Assembly (NCBI GenBank): GCA_024195585.1
Contig: SWBL01000003.1
Span: 186,001 to 250,000, forward strand
Length of the DNA stretch: 64,000 nucleotides
Direction of reading: 5' to 3'
Source of the DNA: Aureobasidium sp. EXF-3400
Taxonomy: Eukaryota; Ascomycota; Dothideomycetes; Dothideales; Saccotheciaceae
Shown here: positions 46,785 through 56,981 of the stretch, piece by piece
How the letters are laid out: each line of letters starts with the position of its first letter
How positions within the stretch are numbered: position 1 is the first letter of the stretch
Program-made: the position numbers and the translations under genes
The notes under the pieces: generated by a model
Told to the model about the DNA's origin: nothing
The model's database searches: none
Seen by the model: the letters and a program-made list of their open reading frames with translations, nothing else

Positions 46785-47204
46785 GACTATGTAGCTAAGC
46801 GAGAGTTCAAACAGTGACTCATTCATACCACCTTAATTCTTCAAGATGATTATCGTTTATGTGTTGTAAGATTCACTTGTACCTGGTGGCTGCTCGAAGA
46901 TCAACCAGCCGAGGAGTTTGGCGTTCGGCCTTGGCAGCTTCGGTTGCCGAGAGTGGATTGCGGCGTCTTTGTTATACCCTTTCCATCACTTGACAAGCGC
47001 TCCGGCGAGGAAGCGCATTCATTCTCACGCCATCGCATACGCTAGAAACGATCAACTAGACGCCTCCTACCTTTCTGGAATCTGGCGACACTCCCCAACT
47101 TGACTGCGACCGCGACCACTCACTCGGACGCGACAGGACAGTGACATCACGGACGACAATCTCGGTCGCTCGTCCGCATGTCCGACAAGCAGGCATAGAG
47201 GAGC
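46785..47204. other. Intergenic, MFS 3' end and MED14 promoter
   Basis: 420 bp with no supported gene. The 5' half is presumably MFS untranslated region and the GC-richer 3' half the promoter and leader of MED14. Confidence 0.45.
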
Positions 47205-50200
47205 ATGCCCGGTCGCATCGTCATGGACAGCCATGCCGCACCAAAGACTAACGGCCTGAAGCCCGACTCGCCCAACATGACCTCGACCGCGACCGCACAC
47301 CCCAACACTCTGGCCAATGGCTATAGCAATGGCACAACCAACGAGGAAGAGAAGGCCTTACCGCCGGAGTTGGAGCATTGGGCTCACACATATGTTCCGA
47401 TGGGTACACTGCTGGAGCGCATGGCTCAACAGTGTTACTTTGACTTGGGCGAGGTCATTGAGCAGATGGCCGATCTGAACATTGGCACACCACAAACCAA
47501 TGGCGCATCCACCGCAGCCTCTGATGTGTCGAAACCGAGTGTGGACAAGAAACTGCGGCTTATGAACTTTGCGAACACTCAACAGGCTCGCTTCATTAAG
47601 GCCTTGGTTCTGTCCGATTGGGCCCGCAACATGGGCGACATGGACAAGCTGATCGAGCTGCGCATGTGGTTGACGCAGCAGGACGAGGCATCAACACAAG
47701 TCGGAGATGCTATCATGCAAATGAAACACAACATGATTGGTGCCAAAATGCCCAACCCAAACATCCAGGGAGCCCTGGAACTCTTGTCCACATCCAAAGC
47801 GCCATGGCTACCTGATCTTGGTTACATTGCGCCGAAGCCTCTGTCTGCTCAAAAGTTGCTCAAGACGCTACGAGATATGAACTTTGTCCTCTCCGTGCGA
47901 CTCAACTTGCATGAACAACTACCTCCCTATTTCTGCAACTATTCGATAGCCAATGGACGTGCCACTTTTGTCGTGCCCAATGAGTTCGAGCTTGATCTGG
48001 CTGTTACTGAGGAAGATACGACATCGCCATTTTACTTCATCGACATTCGGTTCCTGTTCTCTGATGCTCCACCTTTGGCCGATGGACCTGCTCGTGCACA
48101 CCTAGAAGGGAAGGTCAATCAACTACTTCAGATGGAAGGTCTCTCAGCTGCATACGACTTCCTCCATGGATTTGTTCTCACACATAAAATCACACTACTA
48201 CGAATACAGGCCTCCGACTTGGCACGCACGAGGTGGACTGAATGTCTACATGTCGAGCCCGTTCATCGTTCGCTAATTGTTCAATACTGGACTGGCCAAC
48301 CTGGAGGAAAGAGTTGGATCGAAGTTGGAGTCAAGAAGGGACAAAAGGCAGAGGTTTCGGACCAGCCACATACACTCGCACGGTTGAATGTCCGCTGGTT
48401 CAGAGCAGGAAAGGAGATATCTGATACAAGCTTTGCTATCGACACAGCGAACCCTTCCATGGAGCACCTCCTAAACCAGGTCACTGCTGCGCATATGACG
48501 CTCCGTCTCGAAATGATCAAGAATCAGCTTCTGACCATCTCACCAAAAAACTCCGTTCTGGATATCGATTTGAAAACTTCGCGGACAGATCCCAATGCGT
48601 GTGCCTTGTCCATGAAGCTAGCCAAGCACAGCTTGGAGACCACGCTACGCATCATTCCGGTCAACGGCAACATCTCCATCTCACCCGTCTCTGCTGCATC
48701 GATAGATGTAGAACGAAGACTGAATTCTGATCCAACAATCGATGCTGCACAAATCTTGTCTTATCTCAGCTGCAAGCTCGTACAAGATCAGATCACACGA
48801 AAAGCTGTGCAAGCTGGCTGGCTCCTGATGCCAACAGCTCAACAAGGAGATATCAACAAGATCTTCTCCGAACAGGTTATCCGCCGCACGACGTTTACTC
48901 GCCATGGCTGGGGCGAAGACTGGGCCATCTGCCTCACTATCAGTCTGCAAGGCGTCAAATGGTGGATCGTCCGTTTGGCGTCAACAACACCATCGTCCCG
49001 TACAATCAACACAGCAGAGACGCTCTCGATCCCCTTATCAACAAAATCATTCGACCGACATACACTTATGCTCATCGAATCCCGCGCTGTAGCTCAAATC
49101 TCTCTCAGCAATATATCCTCTCAGCTTCGAAGCGGCAAAATCAGCCATGAGATCAGACATGTGTCTCCCACTGCCGCCAATACAACATCACCATTCTCCG
49201 CATCCATGACTACAGCAGTCGTCGGGATCAAATTTGAGGATTGTATGCAGCCCTCTTCTGTGTCAGAGCGCAAGACCTGGAAGCCTTGGTGCGGCAGTGC
49301 TATGATACTCACACACCATGGCGTGGACGAGAGAGCAAAAGATGCAGTCAAGGTGGTTCACGTCGTTAAAGCGAACTTGACTCCGCAAACGGCTCGAACT
49401 CTTGCACCCTTGGTGGGCACGCGTACATCTACACAGGACATCGTGTTTGGTCCCAACGGCATTCTGGCTCTTCAACTACGCACCCATTTCGGTGTTGGTC
49501 TCATCGCCATCGTAAAAAGCAAACTCCGACGTGTGGAACGTCTAGCAATTTGTCTTGCCGCAATCGCCAAACGAGAATTTACAGTCGAGAAAGTGGCTAT
49601 TACTGGATTAGTATTCCGCTATTCTACTGCTTCATCTCCTCAAAATCTCAAAGCAGGGATATTGTTCTCTGATGATACAGCAAAACCAATGCAATTGCGT
49701 TTCGCGACTGAGGATGCACTAAATCCACATCGACGTGTGCAACCACTACTCCAAAACCTACTCCTCGCACCTCCTGGTGTTTCTTCCATGATGGAAGAGA
49801 AGTCACAGGTCGAGCGGCTATTCGACACACTACACACAACCACACCACTCCTTTCTGCCTGCGCAGCAATCGAAGCAAAAGACCCAGCAGCAAAATCCTC
49901 AAGAGTCACTATCAGAAACCTAGCACACCTTCGCATTGTCTACTCATCCCCTCTACCATCATTAGCCCTCGACATCGAAGCCATACGAAAAGAAGGAAAG
50001 AACCACTGGAGTATCACGGTGCTCAAAGACTTTACACCTGAGTATGAAAAGACATTGGATCTATTGCAGCAAGTCTGGCAAGGCAAGGATATTGATGGGG
50101 TTAAGGGGTTTAGGACTGGTATTGTTGCTGAGGTGCAAGTTATGGACAAACTTCTACTTGACTTTGATGCTTTGGTCAGAGCACAAGGTGGTGGAGGCGG

Positions 50201-50231
50201 ACAAGGGCATGATATCGTGGTTCTGGATTAG
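47205..50231 (+). CDS. MED14: Mediator complex subunit 14 (Rgr1/MED14)
   Basis: A single exon of 1,008 residues. The N-terminal MED14 block is clear at about 52-95: LPPELEHWAHTYVPMGTLLE followed by RMAQQCYFDLGEVIEQMADL. It is followed by MNFANTQQARFIKALVLSDW and later the helical blocks of the Rgr1 core. MED14 is the architectural backbone linking head, middle and tail modules of Mediator, acting in the nucleus in RNA polymerase II transcription. An internal ATG six codons on (47223) is an alternative start. The protein is long but somewhat shorter than some fungal orthologues (over 1,050 residues). No introns are needed to keep the frame open. Confidence 0.93.
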   Translation: MPGRIVMDSHAAPKTNGLKPDSPNMTSTATAHPNTLANGYSNGTTNEEEKALPPELEHWAHTYVPMGTLLERMAQQCYFDLGEVIEQMADLNIGTPQTNGASTAASDVSKPSVDKKLRLMNFANTQQARFIKALVLSDWARNMGDMDKLIELRMWLTQQDEASTQVGDAIMQMKHNMIGAKMPNPNIQGALELLSTSKAPWLPDLGYIAPKPLSAQKLLKTLRDMNFVLSVRLNLHEQLPPYFCNYSIANGRATFVVPNEFELDLAVTEEDTTSPFYFIDIRFLFSDAPPLADGPARAHLEGKVNQLLQMEGLSAAYDFLHGFVLTHKITLLRIQASDLARTRWTECLHVEPVHRSLIVQYWTGQPGGKSWIEVGVKKGQKAEVSDQPHTLARLNVRWFRAGKEISDTSFAIDTANPSMEHLLNQVTAAHMTLRLEMIKNQLLTISPKNSVLDIDLKTSRTDPNACALSMKLAKHSLETTLRIIPVNGNISISPVSAASIDVERRLNSDPTIDAAQILSYLSCKLVQDQITRKAVQAGWLLMPTAQQGDINKIFSEQVIRRTTFTRHGWGEDWAICLTISLQGVKWWIVRLASTTPSSRTINTAETLSIPLSTKSFDRHTLMLIESRAVAQISLSNISSQLRSGKISHEIRHVSPTAANTTSPFSASMTTAVVGIKFEDCMQPSSVSERKTWKPWCGSAMILTHHGVDERAKDAVKVVHVVKANLTPQTARTLAPLVGTRTSTQDIVFGPNGILALQLRTHFGVGLIAIVKSKLRRVERLAICLAAIAKREFTVEKVAITGLVFRYSTASSPQNLKAGILFSDDTAKPMQLRFATEDALNPHRRVQPLLQNLLLAPPGVSSMMEEKSQVERLFDTLHTTTPLLSACAAIEAKDPAAKSSRVTIRNLAHLRIVYSSPLPSLALDIEAIRKEGKNHWSITVLKDFTPEYEKTLDLLQQVWQGKDIDGVKGFRTGIVAEVQVMDKLLLDFDALVRAQGGGGGQGHDIVVLD

Positions 50232-51214
50232 TCACTCTTGAACTTTCGATGGGCTTTTAATGGCTGCTGATGACGCAGACAGGCTAAGATAGCTTTTCAC
50301 CATGATCGGATGGAGATTGCACGAGCAAGACTTCAAGATTGAGGAAGTCGAGAGTTTGACAAGGAAGGGATTCGGCTCCTGGCATCCATCCTCATCACTG
50401 ATTTGCTAAATACACACAAGCACAAACTTATTAATGACATAAACGCCTTTACTTATCGGACCTTTCTAAACACTCGGTGGCGTACATTGTCTGCAACGAT
50501 TAAACAGACGGCCAGCTCTGTTCATGCCACTTCGTCCTCAAATAGCATCTTCTAGGCAATTATATTGTTCAGCTGGAGGAAGGTTGCACTCATGATGGTT
50601 GACCATATTCCAGTTCAGATGAATGCTCGCTAGGTGTATCGCGCAGGCCGAACCTCGGGGGCCTTTCAGCTTCATCTGAACCCAATGTGTGATATGGGAT
50701 TCTCGCTTGGTCGAAAATAGTACGAGCTGAACAGATGTATAGGTCGTCAGCCGAGAGGAGTTCAGATGTATAGTCGGCAGCCCCGAAGGTTCAGCCCCCT
50801 GCCCCGCCCGCACCTGTCACGCAGACGGAGCGGACCGCTGATCGCGACTGGTTGAACACCTTCAGCTGAACAAAAATGTTTCGTGACATCTGACCAGCGC
50901 AAGCGATATTGGGACGGGCTCTCCGAAAAGCTCTGGGCTTTTGCACAATGTTTAGCAACCATCATGTGCTGCAATTATGTAACGACTAGAGCTGAGATGC
51001 CTAGCGTACGATTTTACTCGGATAGTCACTGTGGTGGTCGGTGTATAAGTAGGAGCTTGTCATCTCAACAGTGTGCAACTTCATCCACAATATCAACTCT
51101 CCAAGTTCCAGCAATCGAGTTAGCGAAGATCCTGCATCACCTTCAAGGTAGGTAGGAGAAGTACAACTTTCGGTCCAGAACTCTGATTTGCTCATATTGC
51201 AGACCCTAAGCAGA
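50232..51214. other. Intergenic region with small direct repeat
   Basis: 983 bp downstream of MED14. No coding sequence accepted. A 31-bp-spaced direct repeat with CAGATGTATAG occurs at 50732 and 50763. Confidence 0.45.
50732..50790 (+). repeat. Two-copy ~31-bp direct repeat
   Basis: CAGATGTATAG at 50732-50742 and 50763-50773; similarity extends into GTCGTCAGCCGAGAGGAG versus GTCGGCAGCCCCGAAGG. The short non-coding repeat has no known role. Confidence 0.55.
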
Positions 51215-51933
51215 ATGTCGAGACAAACCATCGAAGACTCTGGACGGACTGACACAGTAGCCGAAGAAGTCGAGCAACCAGGAGAGAAGCAGCCTGACCA
51301 AGCCTCCGAGGACGCTGCTATGGATGATACAGACGCAGTAGCAGAGCCTGTTCAACAAGAGACAGGTGAACAGCCACCCACAGAGCCGACGCCTGTCCGA
51401 GCCTGGATCTCGGAAGAGGCACGACGCAGGTACTGGACTATCGCAGCTGTCCGGGCGTCAATTTACTTTCCCTGGATGCCGAAACAGAAATTCTGGTAAC
51501 AGCGGGTGAATCTATCGTGCAACTCTTGAAGGGCCAACGATCCAACATTCTTACAAACTTTGAGATATTCCCTTACAGTCTTGTCATTCTCGGCTTCAAC
51601 ATTCGCCCCACGACTGAACAACAAGGATTCGTTTCCTGGACAAAAAACACTTGAAGATACCTTTTACGCGATAAAAGACGCATGCAAACTCGCCAAACCC
51701 AACCCAAGACCCAATATGAGTGGGCAATGGATCTTCCTGAAAATGATTACCAACTCCTGGCATGCGAGATCGTTCCCGAGTTTTGGGATACGAGTGACGG
51801 CAGGTTCTGGCTTGACTATCCGATCAATGGTACATATGCTGGCGCAGATCTGAGTGACTTTCTGGAGCCTCCTCCGAGCGTTGGTAAATCGGATGAGCTA
51901 TTAGAACACTGTTCTTCGAACGGCCAGCGATGA
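51215..51933 (+). pseudogene. Unknown gene, broken or with unresolved introns
   Basis: Three overlapping reading frames each look protein-like. Frame 1 (51215-51499) has an acidic Glu/Gln/Asp-rich start with TEPTPVRAWISEEARRRY. Frame 2 (about 51430-51654) reads LDAETEILVTAGESIVQLLK, then NILTNFEIFPYSLVILGFNI. The same frame resumes at 51682-51933 with YEWAMDLPENDYQLLACEIV and DLSDFLEPPPSVG; between them a third frame has TLEDTFYAIKDACKLAK. One reading is a gene with an intron at about 51366-51486 (donor GTGAAC, phase-correct) and a second at about 51631-51708. The other is a pseudogene with frameshifts, one in an A6 run at 51642. Domain not recognised. Upstream boundaries are also unclear: an acceptor-like TTGCAG at about 51197 hints at a missed first exon. 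Confidence 0.4.
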
Positions 51934-52366
51934 AGGGTTTCAAGATTAAGGTCGAGACGTGATGGGTGCTCAAGCGAATCGAGGAGGCTCGCTTCCAGCC
52001 GTTCTAGAAGGATAAATAGTTGCCGGTTTCGTGTGTCTCCTTTCAACTAAGTATTATTCATTGATTTAGCTCCAGAGTATTCTTCCACTTTCGAGCGTCG
52101 TCCTGCCAGACCAGACATAACTCTTATATGAATCGAAGAATACGAAGGGTAGATAGAGCAAGAACCCAGGAGATCGTCTAGTTCAGAATCAACATCTCCA
52201 GGTGCGCAACCGATGATGTCGAGGTGGGTCGACGAAAGTCCGTTGGTCCCTTCAGCTTGAATTCATGTCTAGAGGTATATCTTCTCCAATAGACTCGGTA
52301 CAGATATCCTTCGGTAACCGTACTGAATCCTTCACTGTCTCTCTCTCTCTCTGCCTCCAGAGATAC
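51934..52366. other. Intergenic region, no gene recognised
   Basis: 433 bp between the doubtful gene and the stop of the Ada-type gene. It contains a CT microsatellite near 52336-52350 and nothing else of note. Confidence 0.45.
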
Positions 52367-52813
52367 TCAATCAACAAACCCTTCGCCATCTTTCTCAAAT
52401 TCCCTGATATACTCCCCAACGGTCATCCCCATAGTCTTCTTAAACACCCTACACAAATAACTTCTACTCACTCCCGTCTGCGCTGCTATGTCTTCTAACC
52501 TTTGCTTCCCTCCCTTCCCTATCGCTCCCATTGCCTTCATCGTCACTTCCTCGGCTTCCCCGAGGAACAAGTCGTCATTGGGTCGACAGCGTTTACATGC
52601 CCGATAACCAGCGGATACGGCGGCAGAGGGACAAGAAAAGTAGATGACGTTGGCACGGCGGGCGAGACGAGCGGAGCAGGTGGGTCGGCAGTAGATTTTT
52701 GTGGCAAGGACACCGTAGTAGAAGGGAAGGAGGTTAGGAGGTGCAGTGCGAGTGGTCAGAGCGTGCCAGTTCTGGGATGGGGTTATTGTGGAGTGGATTG
52801 AGAGGGGAAGCAT
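52367..52813 (-). CDS. Ada-type zinc (methylphosphotriester sensor) and AraC-HTH protein
   Basis: A single exon from ATG 52813; 148 residues. The N-terminal Ada metal-binding domain has four Cys with spacing 4, 27 and 3, the same as Cys38/42/69/72 of E. coli Ada: YCRPTC..., then GYRACKRC. Next comes an AraC-type helix-turn-helix, RLEDIAAQTGVSRSYLCRVF, and a second helix region GMTVGEYIREF. In bacterial Ada one zinc Cys takes a methyl from DNA phosphotriesters and switches the HTH into an activator. The O6-methylguanine methyltransferase part is absent, as in other short fungal and Bacillus AdaA-like proteins. Predicted: nuclear alkylation sensor/regulator. The bacterial-type domain pair in a fungus suggests old transfer from bacteria; base composition here gives no sign of recent transfer. 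Confidence 0.85.
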   Translation of the reverse strand: MLPLSIHSTITPSQNWHALTTRTAPPNLLPFYYGVLATKIYCRPTCSARLARRANVIYFSCPSAAVSAGYRACKRCRPNDDLFLGEAEEVTMKAMGAIGKGGKQRLEDIAAQTGVSRSYLCRVFKKTMGMTVGEYIREFEKDGEGFVD

Positions 52814-53440
52814 GATAGCGATTTTGGTTTTGTACGATGGTGGTTGGAGATGGGCAGGGTGGGTAATTTGGTCTGTCACAGAGAGGTAAAGTGATGATAA
52901 TGGCGAGCAGAATGGTTTGTATCAAAGACTGGCGGATAATGGTATGTTTATTATGTTTATAGTCGTTTCAAGGCAGAGTACAAAGCGATCTGTGTCTCGA
53001 GTCCGGAAAGTGTATGTTTGTAATCAAAACGGAAAGGTAACGATGCTTTGGTTCTACATGAGGCAGGCGGATTGGTACGTACCGAGATTCATCCGCTTAT
53101 CATGTATGGCTGCCATTGACCTCCTCTTCCTCTTCACTGTGACGTGATAATAAGCAGCATTTGAGATAAACACTCTGATCAATGAACCTACAAACTGATC
53201 TGGAACAAATTCTAGTATCCAGCAGTAGAGGTTGCAGAGTCCATCTCTCAGGTCCGATCCAGCCAAGGTTAGCCCTCGCTGTCTGGCAACCTCTGCTCTG
53301 ACATTATCTTATGAGGATTCAGCATCAACTCTCACCGGGACTGGCTTACAGTCTCAACGATGATACGATCTCGAGAGATTTTGATACTTGAACCGACTTG
53401 CCGGCCTTGATCTTCAAAGGCATCATTTCGTGCGGAACGT

Positions 53441-53510
53441 TGATTGGTCAATTTGAGTACACTCACAGCTGATTGGTCAATTCCGGTTCACTCGTCCATT
53501 AACTTGGTCA
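53441..53510 (+). promoter_or_regulatory. Array of three TTGGTCA sites (two within TGATTGGTCAATT)
   Basis: TTGGTCA occurs at 53444, 53473 and 53504, spaced 29 and 31 bp, close to three helical turns. The first two are part of a perfect 13-bp repeat, TGATTGGTCAATT, which contains an inverted CCAAT core. The array lies about 200-265 bp upstream of the MFS ATG. Confidence 0.5.
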
Positions 53511-53562
53511 TTCTGAGCAACAAAAAATTACAAATCAAGAGGTTCATCTATGTTAGGTCTGG

Positions 53563-53569
53563 TATATAA
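53563..53569 (+). promoter_or_regulatory. TATA box of MFS transporter 2
   Basis: TATATAA about 139 bp upstream of ATG 53708 and about 55 bp downstream of the TTGGTCA array, a suitable place for a core promoter. Confidence 0.5.
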
Positions 53570-53707
53570 GACCAGGTAGGTCTTGTTGTGTAGACTTGCT
53601 TTACATATCTAGTTTAAAGCTCTTGACACGATCCTATACATCTGAGTGTCTTACCAACAATCCTACTCGAACATTACTTTGGTTCTCGACTTCCATATCC
53701 TTCGATA

Positions 53708-55170
53708 ATGCCTTTACCCTCTCCTGTTTTCTCTCCCTCACACCCAGACCCCGAAAAATCCAACCCCAAGCCCCCCTCAGAAGCCCCGACAACCTACCCT
53801 GAAGGTGGCACCGGTGCCTGGCTAGTCGTCCTCGGCGCATGGTGTGGATTAACCGCCTCCATAGGTCTTTACAACACCACTGGCGTCTTGAGCATTGTAA
53901 TATCCTCCTCCATTCTCACCACCACATCCTCGTCATCTCTAGGCTGGATCTTTTCGATATATGCCTTTGTGGTGTGGAGTGTAGGTGTTTGGGTGGGTCC
54001 TTGTTTCGATATCTATGGTCCGAGGGTGCTTATGCTTGCGGGAACTTGTTGTACTGTGTTGGGCATGATGAGTTTGAGTTTTTGCTCTGGTAAGTTGATT
54101 TTGCCAGTCCGTCTGAAGTTGATGGGATTTGGAGAAAGTATGAAGAATGCTGATTGAAGAACTTCTCTACAGAATACTATCAAGTCTTCCTGGCTTTTTC
54201 TTTACTCACTGGCTTGGGATCAAGTTTATTACTTACGCCTTCTATGGCTTGTGTGGCTCATTGGTTCGATACTCGTCGCGGGTTTGCCAGTGGGATTGCA
54301 TGGACAGGTGGTGGAGTTGGCGGTGTACTCTTTCCGTTGCTCATCCAAGCGTTACTGCCAAAACTCGGCTGGAACTGGTGTGTTAGGATCCTAGGCTTTG
54401 TGTTACTCGTTCTTTGTGTCATCAGCATCTGCTTTTGTCGCAGCAGATTATGTTCCCCAGAGCTAAAAGACGGTATCTCACCCTGGCGAGCAACTCTTCC
54501 TGATTATCGTATTTTCGCAGATGGAACAGGGGCAATGGCTGTTACTACCATCGGAACACTGTTTACGGATTTGGCTTACTTTATCCCAATCACGTATCTT
54601 CCCGCTTACTACCTCGCTCGTCAACACATCGATCAGGAACCTGGATCGGTCAGCGGTACAGCAGGATTTGGCTATCAACTGCTCGCCATCCTGAACGCTG
54701 CATCCTGTTTCGGCCGCTTGACTTCTGGATCTCTGGGTGATCGATTTGGCCATTACAACACTATGATAGTATCGCTCTTCCTCTGCGCCGTTTCGGTCTT
54801 TGCATTCTGGGTTCCCGATATCTTTGGTCAAGATTCTTCGTCTCCGGCTTTGCTTATTGTTTTTGTTATTCTGTTTGGATTCGTCAGTGGCAGCAATGTT
54901 TCACTTACACCGATTTGTTTGGGTCAGTTGTGCGATATCAGGGATTATGGGAGGTACTATGCTAGTTGTTATACGGTCGTTGCGTTTGGGGTGTTAGTTA
55001 GTCTGCCTGCCGCTGGTGGGATCTTGGATCTGTGTGGGGAGAATATGGAAGGGAAGAGGAGATATTGGGGAGTTGGAGTGTTTACGGGTGTGAGTTATGT
55101 TGTTGCTTTGACCTGTTTTGTTTGGGTCAGGATTAGAGTCAAGGGATGGAATTGGAGATCGAAGTGGTAG
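53708..55170 (+). CDS. MFS transporter, monocarboxylate-permease-like, second copy
   Basis: Exons 53708-54089 and 54173-55170 (83-bp intron) give 459 residues. The splice joins LSFCS to EYYQVFLAFSLLTGLGSSLL. It has a short Pro-rich N-tail then 12 hydrophobic segments, with family marks: GGTGAWLVVLGAWCGLTASI, LGWIFSIYAFVVWSVGVWVG, CVAHWFDTRRGFASGIAWTG (loop and helix 5), LNAASCFGRLTSGSLGDRFG and SNVSLTPICLGQLCDIRDYG. Same MCT-like family as the gene at 45156 but clearly diverged in sequence and intron position, so not a recent duplicate. Substrate unknown. Its promoter carries a TATA box and a TTGGTCA array, suggesting regulated expression. Confidence 0.9.
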
Positions 55171-55453
55171 GGCTACGACATAGGGAATCTGAAATGTTAG
55201 TGAAAGTGGAGAAGATACATATTGCATCAAATATGTGTTCGCTCTGACCGCGAAGATACAAAAATGACCTGCACACTTCTGAATCAGCCGAGTGGAGATA
55301 TATTTGGAGGTTGTTGCAGCTAGGCTAGACAATAAGACGTTGCCTCAATCCTTGCGAGAGAAGCGCGGGGCTTTGGCACACCCGGGAGGTCGCAACTCGC
55401 CCTATCATGTTTTGATCGGTTTCGCTGTCAACCAGACTGATTTACGCATCTAC

Positions 55454-56593
55454 ATGACCTCTCAAAGCCTCAAGTTTCTCACTGGTGCCCCTCTGTCTAC
55501 TGCGCTGGATTGGAGCGATGAAGGTCTGCTCAATACCTTTTCTTCTGCCCTGCAGAGACATTTGAATCATGCCCACTCGGCTCCTCCACCCCCGCCTACA
55601 CCTACGCCCACTCAACACGTAACGAGATGGAGGTCAATCCCTCTAGCCACCAACAAGACATTCCATCAAAGTCCCGTCTTGCATAGAGAGCTACCACAGC
55701 CGAAAGTCACTGCAGTGCCACGCCATATCAACCATTTCAAGGAGAATCACCACGATGATTTCCTCGACCACTCCTTTGCTCTTGAGGCAAACCTGCAGTC
55801 CTCACAGATTGCCTCTGACTACCAGAGTCTAGACATTGACCCCGAGGAAGCAACCTTCATGACCGACGACTCCATCCATTCAACCACCATGGACGACTTC
55901 GACACAACCTTCATATCTACTGCCACCTCCGCCCAACCAGACTCTGGTCCTCAATCAGCAATATCATCATACAGGCCAGTCGGACCCGTGATGAGCATAA
56001 AAGCTATCCCCACCGCCGACTACCTCCAACGAATACAGCCACAAACAATGACTGTCAATCTTTTAGTCGGCATCATCAGCATCGCCCCCGCCAGAACAGT
56101 AACGACACGCAAAGGCAACCATGATATGGATATCATTGAACTTACAGTCGGAGACGAGACAAAAGCAGGTTTTACAATTAGTTCCTGGCATCGAGCTGAG
56201 GACTCGCAGTCACGGTACAAGGTTGAAGATCAGTTACGCATCACTCTCTCTTCACTGCGTCCACAAGACGTGGTGCTTATTGAAAGAGTGGCGTTAAGTT
56301 CATTCCGCAATGCCGTTTTTGGACAGTCTCTTAACCGGAGAGCTACCAAGAACGCCACTGCATTTACGATCTTACACAAAGCACACAGTCTACGTCCAGA
56401 CAGCGCTCAACAACCTAACTTTCCTAGGGCAGTCGAGAATAAGCTCGAGAGAGTCTGTGATTGGGTCTCGAGTTTCGTTGGACCGAGTGCTAAACGCAAG
56501 GCACAATCTGAGCCAATATTTCAACCTGGGGGCAGGAAGAAGACGAGAAGTGCTTTGTTAGAAGAATTTCTGCCGGCCGATTCGCAACCTTGA
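55454..56593 (+). CDS. OB-fold nucleic-acid-binding-like protein
   Basis: 379 residues from the first in-frame ATG at 55454. The frame is open back to 55283 and looks coding (YHVLIGFAVNQTDLRIYMTS), so the true start is probably in an unresolved upstream exon. Seen: FLTGAPLSTALDWSDEGLL near the start; a Pro/Ser/Thr linker; an acidic middle; then a C-terminal domain, TMTVNLLVGIISIAPARTV, followed by MDIIELTVGDETKAGFTIS and RPQDVVLIERVALSSFRNAVFG. This matches the fungal OB-fold-like proteins annotated as nucleic-acid binding. A basic tail (AKRKAQSEP, GGRKKTRS) would suit nuclear import. Exact role (single-strand DNA binding, repair or telomere) unknown. Confidence 0.7.
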   Translation: MTSQSLKFLTGAPLSTALDWSDEGLLNTFSSALQRHLNHAHSAPPPPPTPTPTQHVTRWRSIPLATNKTFHQSPVLHRELPQPKVTAVPRHINHFKENHHDDFLDHSFALEANLQSSQIASDYQSLDIDPEEATFMTDDSIHSTTMDDFDTTFISTATSAQPDSGPQSAISSYRPVGPVMSIKAIPTADYLQRIQPQTMTVNLLVGIISIAPARTVTTRKGNHDMDIIELTVGDETKAGFTISSWHRAEDSQSRYKVEDQLRITLSSLRPQDVVLIERVALSSFRNAVFGQSLNRRATKNATAFTILHKAHSLRPDSAQQPNFPRAVENKLERVCDWVSSFVGPSAKRKAQSEPIFQPGGRKKTRSALLEEFLPADSQP

Positions 56594-56981
56594 TGGATGC
56601 GTGTCAAAGAGACCTACGGGTCGGACCAGATCACGTGCGCCCCTGAAACACTAGCCGCTTTTGGCTGCTCTCCTATGGCCTGCGAGAGCTCTCATAGCAA
56701 GAGAGACAGAACCGATAATGCAGTGCAATACAATAGTTGAATACAAAACGAACCATCGATGTCCGGTTGATCATGTGAGTGTAGTTGAACGCAGAAGGAA
56801 GCCCTAAGCGAATGATCCAATATCTGCCGTGTAGTCACAAGTTCAATACGAGAGCCACTGCAAAAAACGATCATGTACGAAGAGTGAGCAAAAATGGTAA
56901 AGTTGTGTGTATTTCTACATGCTACGCAGGAGGAGGGATATAGTACATAAAAGATAGATATCGTGAAAGGCAAGAAGACTT
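56594..56981. other. Intergenic, convergent 3' regions
   Basis: 388 bp between the OB-fold gene stop and the MPP-alpha stop on the other strand. No coding or repeat signal recognised. Confidence 0.45.

Larger units (their letters stand above)
52814..53707. promoter_or_regulatory. Shared divergent region, Ada-type gene / MFS transporter 2
   Basis: 894 bp between divergent starts at 52813 (minus) and 53708 (plus). It holds a phased TTGGTCA array and a TATA box on the MFS side. Confidence 0.55.
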
